Positions 41,386 to 47,331 of a stretch of DNA of 64,000 nucleotides are shown here, piece after piece (within the stretch, counting starts at the first letter, position 1; each line of letters begins with the position of its first letter). The stretch is from DAOULT01 sp964646625 (lineage in GTDB: Bacteria; Chloroflexota; Anaerolineae; CAZYHC01). Both the position numbers and the translations under genes were made by a program. The DNA lies in contig CAZYHC010000008.1 of assembly GCA_964646625.1 (NCBI GenBank), positions 76,722 to 140,721 on the forward strand, in the 5' to 3' direction. The notes under the pieces are model-generated. The model was not told the origin of the DNA, ran no database searches, and saw nothing but the letters and a program-made list of their open reading frames with translations.

Positions 41386-42450
41386 TTAGTCGAGATAATC
41401 CCTCAACTTGCGGGCGCGGCTAGGGTGACGCAGTTTGGCCAGGGCCTCTTTCTCGATCTGGCGGATACGCTCTCGGGTCAGGCCGAATTTCTGCCCGATT
41501 TCCTTCAAGGTATAGCTGCGGCCACTGGTCAGGCCGAAACGCAAGCGTAAAATGCGAGCTTCTCTGGGGCTAAGATCGGCCAAAATTTGGTTCATTTTCT
41601 CCGCCAACAAGTGCTGAGAAGCCACCTCATGCGGGGTAGCCGTCACCTCATCTTCGATGAAATCCGCTAACTCGTTGTCTCCCTCATCGCCCATAGGCTG
41701 TTCCAGGGATAGCAGTTCCTGTGAGGCGCTCAAGATGTGTCGCACTTTGGTCGGGTGCATATCCATAGCCTGCGCAATCTCTTCCATCGAGGGCTGATGC
41801 TCCAATTCCTGTTCCAACCGCCGTCGTACCCGGTAGAACTTACGGAGGTGTTCAGCCATGTGAACGGGCAGGCGGATAGTACGTCCCTGGTCAGCCAGAG
41901 CACGGGTGATGGATTGCCGAATCCACCAGGTGGCGTAAGTGCTCAACCGATGACCGCGCCGATAGTTGAATTTTTCGACGGCTCGCATCAAGCCAATGTG
42001 CCCTTCCTGAATCAGGTCTAAAAGCGGCAATCCGTAGCCCATATACTTCTTGGCCACGCTGATAACCAGCCGAGCGTTAGATTTGATGAGTTGTTGTCTG
42101 GCCGCTTCGCCTTGCTCAATCTCCCGTTTCAGTCGCTCTTGTTGCAGCGGATTGTGGTCATTTCTTTCCAGAAGACGACGAGCTGTCTGTCCTCTTTCCA
42201 TTTGTTGGGCCAACCTGACCTCGTCGTCCGCCGTTAACAGTGGACTCCGCGCCATATCCCTCAGACAGAGACTAACCAGGCCGTCACCAATCACGCCGTC
42301 CGAGTCTAATCTTATCTCTTCTTTTTTAATCGACCGCCCTTCGTCTGCTACCTCTTCTCTTTCAGTTCTGCTCTTGGGTGGGGAGACCTCGCTGTCGCTA
42401 ACAGACGAGAGGGGCATTGTCTTCGCCGTGGCTTTCAAAATATCGCTCAC
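41386..42450 (-). CDS. RNA polymerase sigma factor, RpoD/SigA-like
   Basis: 354 residues. Sigma regions in order: 1.2 (SLCLRDMARSPLLTADDEVRLA), 2 (LVISVAKKYMGYGLPLLDLIQEGHIGL cut at 2.2, then STYATWWIRQSI for -10 recognition), 3 (HMAEHLRKFYRVRR), and 4 (TLKEIGQKFGLTRERIRQIE, the -35 helix). Lacks the long region 1.1, so either the housekeeping factor in short form or a group-2 sigma. GTG start behind GAGGG. Its promoter carries the same four-fold TCTAA array as grpE. Confidence 0.92.
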   Translation of the reverse strand: MSDILKATAKTMPLSSVSDSEVSPPKSRTEREEVADEGRSIKKEEIRLDSDGVIGDGLVSLCLRDMARSPLLTADDEVRLAQQMERGQTARRLLERNDHNPLQQERLKREIEQGEAARQQLIKSNARLVISVAKKYMGYGLPLLDLIQEGHIGLMRAVEKFNYRRGHRLSTYATWWIRQSITRALADQGRTIRLPVHMAEHLRKFYRVRRRLEQELEHQPSMEEIAQAMDMHPTKVRHILSASQELLSLEQPMGDEGDNELADFIEDEVTATPHEVASQHLLAEKMNQILADLSPREARILRLRFGLTSGRSYTLKEIGQKFGLTRERIRQIEKEALAKLRHPSRARKLRDYLD

Positions 42451-42510
42451 TTTTTTCCCTCGCTATCCACTTGCCTGACTACAAAACACCTTGTCCATCT
42501 TAGCCCAGCT

Positions 42511-42565
42511 ATTATAGCACCATACTGTTAGAAATGTATTAGAGGAATGTTAGAATTTTATTAGA
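42511..42565 (-). promoter_or_regulatory. Sigma-factor gene promoter with four 11-bp-spaced TCTAA units
   Basis: TATAAT (minus strand, 42511-42516) is preceded by four TCTAA units with plus-strand starts at 42528, 42539, 42550 and 42561, again exactly 11 bp apart and exactly 11 nt from the -10. The -35 position holds no consensus hexamer and is occupied by the array, as at activator-dependent promoters. Confidence 0.75.
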
Positions 42566-42647
42566 ATTTGTTCCCTCTCAATCGCCCAGCCAGGGATAGG
42601 CCGCTTTCTCCCCCCCAATCCTCCTTTTCCTCGTCTTTCACTTTCCA

Positions 42648-42743
42648 CGGGAGTGGATGGGAGTCGAACCCACCAAGGCCACCTCCTCGGCACCCCTCAA
42701 CGGTTTTGAAGACCGCGGAGCCCACCGGGACTCAACCACTCCC
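42648..42743 (-). tRNA. selC: tRNA-Sec (anticodon UCA)
   Basis: 96-nt tRNA with an 8-bp acceptor stem (GGGAGTGG with CCACTCCC), anticodon loop CTTCAAA giving UCA, a long G-rich variable arm and a T loop TTCGA. These are the hallmarks of bacterial selenocysteine tRNA. CCA is not encoded and the discriminator base is G. It implies SelA, SelB and SelD elsewhere in the genome; none is in the window. Confidence 0.93.
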
Positions 42744-42751
42744 TCAAGAAT

Positions 42752-42780
42752 ATATTATACTGTTTTTGCCGATTAGTCAA
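42752..42780 (-). promoter_or_regulatory. tRNA-Sec promoter
   Basis: Minus-strand TTGACT with TAATAT at 17-nt spacing (or TATAAT at 15), about 10 nt before the mature tRNA 5' end. Confidence 0.6.
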
Positions 42781-42808
42781 GCGGTAATCGAGAGGGAAAA
42801 AACCTTTG

Positions 42809-42837
42809 TTGCCAAAGACCTGGAAATCTGCTATACT
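42809..42837 (+). promoter_or_regulatory. Promoter for the small zinc-ribbon protein
   Basis: TTGCCA, 17-nt spacer, TATACT, about 70 nt upstream of ATG 42911. Confidence 0.65.
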
Positions 42838-42910
42838 GTAGAGCATACGGCAGAGTCAGCATCAAGCGCACTCAGTCATTCAAGATCGCCGTTGAAGGGA
42901 GGAAGGGGAT

Positions 42911-43195
42911 ATGATCCCAAAAGACAGTGCTCGACAACTGGGCACCCTGGCCCTGGAGATGGGAGCGGACGTGTTACGCGGCCCCCTGGAGCGCCGTGAC
43001 AGCGGCTGGACGGTAGGCGACACCGATCTTGGGGAATGGCTGGAGCAATACCAGGGATATGAGCTAATCCTGATCGCCGCTTCCATCAGCGAGGTCACCT
43101 ATCAGTTAAGAACCTGTGGGGTCTGCGGCCGGGAGCACGAGGGCAAGGTCTGCCCCTATTGTCAGGAGGCCCGACGACGGCTGCGGGGACGGTGA
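42911..43195 (+). CDS. Small protein with C-terminal zinc ribbon, hypothetical
   Basis: 94 residues. A roughly 65-residue N-terminal region ends in EWLEQYQGYELILIAASI. The C terminus has CGVCG and CPYCQ, two CxxC pairs about 10 residues apart (treble-clef or ribbon zinc site), and a basic end. GGGAGG and a consensus-like promoter support expression. No function recognised. Confidence 0.75.
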   Translation: MIPKDSARQLGTLALEMGADVLRGPLERRDSGWTVGDTDLGEWLEQYQGYELILIAASISEVTYQLRTCGVCGREHEGKVCPYCQEARRRLRGR

Positions 43196-43204
43196 GTGGC
43201 TTGA

Positions 43205-43372
43205 ATAAAAAAGCTGCCTGCCCAACAGGGCAAGCAGCTCTGAGCACTCCACTTATACATTTATACCCACATCACCCCCCTTCACCGCTAAACGAATCCA
43301 CCGACAACACTTACCGTTGAAACTAGGTGCGATTCGAGAGGGAACGACCTCGAATCTCTTGGCTAGCCTACC
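43205..43372 (-). ncRNA. Candidate structured non-coding RNA
   Basis: Minus-strand stretch of about 168 nt that begins 7 nt after a TATAAT (43379-43384) and ends in a strong terminator (43206-43239). It contains an 8-bp stem GATTCGAG/CTCGAATC (about 43331-43357) enclosed by a TAGG/CCTA pairing. It has no open reading frame of note. There is no good -35 element, and it does not match tmRNA, SRP, RNase P or 6S cores that I can recognise. Alternatively the terminator simply ends murD-side transcripts. Confidence 0.35.
43206..43239 (-). terminator. Rho-independent terminator
   Basis: AGCTGC-TTGCCC stem with GGGCA-GGCAGCT around TGTT (minus strand), followed by a run of six T. Confidence 0.85.
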
Positions 43373-43472
43373 ACCCATATTATAGACTATCGTACCGTCT
43401 GGCGCTTGACGCCTGCCTTATGGCTTATCGACGATTTGCCAACATTTTCACTACGCTCAACAGGAGGTTTGT

Positions 43473-43631
43473 ATGCCCGAGGCCGAGTGCCTGGAATGTG
43501 GGGCCAAAATCGAGGGGCCGGAAGAATTATCGGTGGGAGAGGTGCTGGATTGCCCCAACTGCGGCGCCGAGTTGGAGGTTATCGGCCTTAACCCCCTGAC
43601 CCTCGATCTGTTTGAGGAAGAGGAAAAATAG
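43473..43631 (+). CDS. LysW-like carrier-protein homolog lacking the EDWGE tail
   Basis: 52 residues, short but with AGGAGG before ATG 43473. Two zinc-binding pairs CLECG and CPNCG, then GAELEVIGLNPLTLDLF, follow the LysW fold closely. LysW carries amino-group-protected intermediates of lysine or arginine synthesis on its C-terminal Glu of the EDWGE motif. Here the protein ends FEEEEK, so the classical carrier end is missing and the last residue is Lys. No lysine-pathway genes are nearby. It may be a structural or regulatory relative. A REP element starts 7 nt after the stop. Confidence 0.8.
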   Translation: MPEAECLECGAKIEGPEELSVGEVLDCPNCGAELEVIGLNPLTLDLFEEEEK

Positions 43632-43638
43632 CCGTATC

Positions 43639-43671
43639 AGGGGCCTGGCACTTTGGAAGTGCCAGGCCCCT
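43639..43671. repeat. REP palindrome, variant with GGGGCCTGGC arms
   Basis: Both outer arms carry the compensating change (GGGGCC with GGCCCC), so pairing is kept. Lies between the convergent LysW-like and murD genes. Confidence 0.88.
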
Positions 43672-43683
43672 GGGGATTCGGTG

Positions 43684-45159
43684 CTAACGCTCCTGCCTGG
43701 CCGCCGCCAACTTCCTCAGCAAAGCCTTGAAGCCTATCTCCTGGCCCTGCTCGTCCAGATAATACATGCTGAAGAAATAAGGACAGGCCGGCGAGAGCAA
43801 AACCGCCTCGCCGGCCTCGGCCAGTGCGGAGGCGGTAGCCACCGCTTCTTCCAGGCTGCTACAGTGACGCACCAGGGGGGTATCCTCGGTGTTGCTCCCC
43901 TTCACCGCCTGCTCGATTTTCTCCGTGCCCTGGCCGGGCAGCAGGAGCAAGACCCTGACCCTCTCCACAATGGTCCGCCCCAACTGGCCGTAATCCAGGC
44001 CCTTGTCGCCGCCCCCGGCAATGAGCAGGATCGGGGCGGCCAGCGCCCTCAGCGCGGCCACCGTAGCCTGGGGGGTGGTGCTGTTCAAATCGTCGTAGTA
44101 TCGGACCCCTTCCATCTCCCACACGAACTGGATCCTGTGCTTCAAGCCCCTGAAGCGACTGACCACCTGGCCGATGGTTTCCACCTCTACCCCGTGCAGG
44201 TAACTGGCTGCTACGGCGGCCAGCACGTTCTCCAGGTTGTGCTCCCCGACCAGGCGCAGGTCGGCCACGGAGCAGACCGCCCGCTCTTCCCCTCCCCTTC
44301 TGACCACGATCCGACCCTCACGGACGAAAGCCCCTTCCTCCAGTTCACAGGTGCGACTGAAGGGGAAAACCTGCGATACGTGACCTCCCATCATGCGGCG
44401 CGTAAAGTCGTTGTCGTAGTTCAGGACGGCGAAGTCTGCGGGACGCTGGTGGGCGATCAGGCTTCTCTTGGTCTCGACGTAAGCCTCGAAGGAAGGATGT
44501 TCGTCCAGGTGGTTGGGAGCCACGTTGGTGACGACAGCCACCTGGGGGCTGCGGCCCAGGTCGATCAACTGCCGGTTGCTGACCTCCAGCACCAGGACGT
44601 CTTCGGCGCTCATCTGCTCGATTTTATCCAAAACCTGCACGTTCTGCCGGTCGTTGCCCGCGAAGTAGGTGACGGTCGGGCTGGCCTGGAGGATATCGTT
44701 GATCAGCCTGGCAGTGGTCGATTTGCCGTTCGTGCCCGTGACGGCGATAATGGGACAGGGGGCCAGATCAAAGTATAGCTCCGTCATGCTGTGAAAGGAG
44801 ATGCCTGCCTCTTTAGCTTCCTGGAGCCTGGGCTGGTTGGCCTGGTAGAGAAACCAGGCTTGCGTGGCGAAGATAGCGTCCGCTTCCATGATGCCTTCCA
44901 GGTAGGTATCCCGATAGTGGACCGTGATGGGCAGGCTTTGAAGCCGTTGAAAAGCCTGGTCTCGCTGGCGGGAGGATAGCCCCACGTGGACCAGCCTGTA
45001 ACTGCGCTCGAACTCCTCCGGCCGCTTGAAGTCGTGGGCGGTGATGGCCCTGACCCCCTGGGCCAGCAAAAACTCGGCCACGGCGCTGCCCTCCACGCTG
45101 GAGAGACCCACCACGTGGACACTTTTATATCTAAGAGCTTTCAGGCTTTCCCAGTCCAT
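43684..45159 (-). CDS. murD: UDP-N-acetylmuramoylalanine-D-glutamate ligase
   Basis: 491 residues of the Mur ligase fold. The N-terminal Rossmann domain (HVVGLSSVEGSAVAEFL) is followed by the central ATPase with VTGTNGKSTTAR (P-loop) and the VVTNVAPNHLDEHPS segment, and the C-terminal domain with FRGLKHRIQFVWEMEGVRYYDDLNST cut by the D-Glu/UDP site. MurD adds D-glutamate to UDP-MurNAc-Ala in peptidoglycan synthesis. The family's closing SPACASFD motif reads SPACPYFF here, a mild departure. Not inside a dcw cluster. Confidence 0.88.
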   Translation of the reverse strand: MDWESLKALRYKSVHVVGLSSVEGSAVAEFLLAQGVRAITAHDFKRPEEFERSYRLVHVGLSSRQRDQAFQRLQSLPITVHYRDTYLEGIMEADAIFATQAWFLYQANQPRLQEAKEAGISFHSMTELYFDLAPCPIIAVTGTNGKSTTARLINDILQASPTVTYFAGNDRQNVQVLDKIEQMSAEDVLVLEVSNRQLIDLGRSPQVAVVTNVAPNHLDEHPSFEAYVETKRSLIAHQRPADFAVLNYDNDFTRRMMGGHVSQVFPFSRTCELEEGAFVREGRIVVRRGGEERAVCSVADLRLVGEHNLENVLAAVAASYLHGVEVETIGQVVSRFRGLKHRIQFVWEMEGVRYYDDLNSTTPQATVAALRALAAPILLIAGGGDKGLDYGQLGRTIVERVRVLLLLPGQGTEKIEQAVKGSNTEDTPLVRHCSSLEEAVATASALAEAGEAVLLSPACPYFFSMYYLDEQGQEIGFKALLRKLAAARQER

Positions 45160-45210
45160 CCATTCTTACCTTTGCAACTGCTCTGGCCCCCGCCCCGGGG
45201 GCGGTGACCA

Positions 45211-45290
45211 TAACCGCAGATAGACGCCGATAAACGCAGATGTTATATCTTTTTATTTATCTGCATTCATCAGCGTTCATCGGCGGTTTT
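45211..45290. repeat. Repeat family B (CGATAAACGCAGAT palindrome), copy 1
   Basis: Left side with alternating CGCAGAT and CGCCGATAAACG units, right side with the complementary ATCTGC, GTTCATC and GGCGGT units, forming a long imperfect hairpin. It overlaps the 3' end of the glycosyltransferase gene. Second copy at 47107-47180. Confidence 0.8.
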
Positions 45291-46280
45291 GAGCTTTCTG
45301 AGCCGGGCCACCAGGTCCTTGCCCAGCAGGGATTTGACGTAAGTGGCGACGGTCAGGCCGTCGGCCAGGAGCAGAGGGTCGTGGGCCACGGCCAGCCCGA
45401 TCTTCCAGCGCACCTGGGCCATGCGCCCCTGGGCATAATCCTGGTGGACGGTGGGCAACAGGTGGTCGCGCACGACGCGTAGAGCCTGTCTTTTCACCCG
45501 ACGCAGTTCACCCTTTGGCCCCGGCCAGCGCGAAAAGGCGGCCTCGATGACCCCGTACCAGTCCAGGTAAGCCTGGCCGCTCTGCTTCATTTTGGCGGTC
45601 AGGTTGTCGCCGTGCCAGCGGATGCACGACAGTGGTTCGGCCAGGTATGCCACGTCACATTTCAGCAGGAGGCGCAGCCACAGGTCCCAATCGGCGGCGT
45701 AAGGGTAAGCCTGGTCGAAGGGGCTTACTTCGTCCAGAGAGGCGCGGCGAAACATGGCGTTGGAGAGATGAACGTAGTTGTACCCGGCCAAAAGCCGCCT
45801 GAACTCCCGATGACCGTGCCGGACGTGATCGAGGGCCAGGTAAGCCTCCAAGTCGGGCGGAAAACGGGAACGGAACAGGCCCGTCACCTCTCCGGCGGCG
45901 TCGATGGCGCGGCCATCCGAGTGCACCAGGCCCACCAGGGGGTTATCGTCCAGGAGGGCGGCCTGGACTTCCAGCTTGCGGGGCAGGAAAAGGTCGTCGG
46001 CGCACAGGAAGCAGACGTACTCCCCACGCGCCAACGACAGGAGCCTGTTCCAGGTGCGAACGTGGCCCAGGTTGGCCTCGTTTCGGAGGTAACGGAGGCG
46101 GCTATCGGCGAAACCCTGGATGACCTCCTCCGAGCCGTCCGTGGAGCAGTCGTCTACCACGATGAGCTCGAAGTCGCCGCAGGTCTGGGCCAGGACGCTG
46201 GATAGACACTCCCCCAGGAAGCGGGCGTAATTGTAGCTGGGAACGCAAACGCTGACACGGATTCTGGTCACGGACTTCAC
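45270..46280 (-). CDS. Family 2 glycosyltransferase
   Basis: 336 residues with a GT-A fold: VSVCVPSYNYARFL opening, IVVDDCSTDGS nucleotide-binding strand, and the metal-binding acidic motif at CADDLFLPRK. The central DWDLWLRLL acid motif is typical of inverting GT2 enzymes that build cell-surface polysaccharide. Soluble, no membrane anchor seen. Donor and acceptor unknown. Odd: its first codons (MKSVTRIRV) lie in repeat family C and its last codons (KTADER and stop) in repeat family B, so both ends may have been rewritten by repeats. Confidence 0.88.
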   Translation of the reverse strand: MKSVTRIRVSVCVPSYNYARFLGECLSSVLAQTCGDFELIVVDDCSTDGSEEVIQGFADSRLRYLRNEANLGHVRTWNRLLSLARGEYVCFLCADDLFLPRKLEVQAALLDDNPLVGLVHSDGRAIDAAGEVTGLFRSRFPPDLEAYLALDHVRHGHREFRRLLAGYNYVHLSNAMFRRASLDEVSPFDQAYPYAADWDLWLRLLLKCDVAYLAEPLSCIRWHGDNLTAKMKQSGQAYLDWYGVIEAAFSRWPGPKGELRRVKRQALRVVRDHLLPTVHQDYAQGRMAQVRWKIGLAVAHDPLLLADGLTVATYVKSLLGKDLVARLRKLKTADER

Positions 46281-46282
46281 GG
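46254..46282. repeat. Repeat family C, copy 1 (over the GT2 start codon)
   Basis: 29 nt identical to 47052-47080, built of CACGGA/TCACGG units; contains the glycosyltransferase start codon. Confidence 0.8.
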
Positions 46283-46289
46283 GTAGGCT

Positions 46290-46931
46290 CTAAATAACCT
46301 TTAGTTCCCGCAGCACGTCCAGAACGGGGGGCAATGGCTCCTCCCACAGCCACTCGACCCGCAGCCAGAAGCCAGCCACGACCTTCGAGTGATAGACGCC
46401 CTCGGCGTCGGGCAAAGCGACCTGGTAGTTGTTATCCACTCCCAATTGGTAGAACTCGGCCCGTCTCCGCTCAGGGTCGAGCAGCCAGTATTCGCGCACC
46501 CCGGCCTTCTCATATTCGACAAACTTCTCTCCCCGATCACGGGCAATACTCTCCGGCGAAATGATCTCCACCACCAGGTCAGCCGGGCCGTCCAGGTAGG
46601 TCGCGCGGATGATATCTGACCGCTCCCTGGAAACGAACAGCAGGTCCGGCTCGCGGCCGGGTAGATCCGGCCCCAACTTCACCTGGAAAGGCGCATTGAG
46701 CACCAGGCCAAGATGGCGCGTCTCCACGTAGACCCCTAGAACGGCTGTCAGAAAATAACTCAACCTCTGATGTTGATACGATGCCGGCGAAAGCACGATC
46801 ACCTCCCCATCGACCCATTCAGCCCAGGTGTCTTCGTCGGCCCAGGCCAAAAATTCTTCGTAGGTCATCCTGCCAGATGGCGGTTCCCGCCCCTCAGTAG
46901 CAGCCCGAACTTGTTTTTGCTCTACAGCCAT
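46290..46931 (-). CDS. Uma2-family (DUF820) restriction-endonuclease-fold protein
   Basis: 213 residues with the Uma2 layout: MTYEEFLAWADEDTWAEWVDGE, EPDLLFVSRE, then VEIISPES and KFVEYEKAGVREYWLLDPE, giving a PD-(D/E)xK nuclease core. Often found in multiple copies in Chloroflexota and Cyanobacteria; in vivo role unsettled. 9 nt upstream of the GT2 gene. Confidence 0.9.
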   Translation of the reverse strand: MAVEQKQVRAATEGREPPSGRMTYEEFLAWADEDTWAEWVDGEVIVLSPASYQHQRLSYFLTAVLGVYVETRHLGLVLNAPFQVKLGPDLPGREPDLLFVSRERSDIIRATYLDGPADLVVEIISPESIARDRGEKFVEYEKAGVREYWLLDPERRRAEFYQLGVDNNYQVALPDAEGVYHSKVVAGFWLRVEWLWEEPLPPVLDVLRELKVI

Positions 46932-46951
46932 ACCACACCTGCCTTTCTATC

Positions 46952-46984
46952 AGGTGCCTGGCACTTCTAAAGTGCCAGGCACCT
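46952..46984. repeat. REP palindrome, main type
   Basis: Perfect outer arms AGGTGCCTGGCACTT and complement around CTA. Confidence 0.9.
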
Positions 46985-47051
46985 CACCCAAGTATAGCAT
47001 AACACAGTTTCGGGAAATGTTCAACCACTGCCCCTGAATCACGAATGGGCC

Positions 47052-47080
47052 GACACGGATTCTGGTCACGGACTTCACGG
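47052..47080. repeat. Repeat family C, copy 2
   Basis: 29-nt exact direct repeat of 46254-46282, here non-coding. Confidence 0.8.
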
Positions 47081-47106
47081 ATAGCAGTCTCCCCTCGACC
47101 GTAATA

Positions 47107-47180
47107 TAACCGCCGATAAACGCAGATAAACGCCGATGTTCTACCTCTTTATCTGCGTTCAGCGGTGTTCATCGGCGGTG
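47107..47180. repeat. Repeat family B, copy 2
   Basis: Same alternating CGCCGATAAACG/CGCAGAT hairpin as 45211-45290, in the same orientation. Confidence 0.8.
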
Positions 47181-47280
47181 GAGTATTGCGATGCTAACAA
47201 CGAACGTTCGCGGTGAACGTCCCCGAGACGGGGACTGGGAGCAGGCAGTTCGTTCAAATTTCAACCTGGGGGCGAGTTTC

Positions 47281-47313
47281 AGGTGCCTGGCACTTCCAAA
47301 GTGCCAGGCACCT
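47281..47313. repeat. REP palindrome, main type
   Basis: Main-type element 18 nt downstream of the CHAT-STAND gene stop (in its direction of transcription). Confidence 0.9.
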
Positions 47314-47331
47314 ACCCCTCCCGTTCGTTGT

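Larger units (their letters stand above)
46932..47331. other. Repeat-rich intergenic region
   Basis: 400 nt with no convincing gene. In order: REP (46952-46984), family C copy (47052-47080), family B copy (47107-47180), a CGAACGTTCG-centred stretch (about 47195-47220) like the one inside the GH2 REP, and another REP (47281-47313). Confidence 0.7.
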
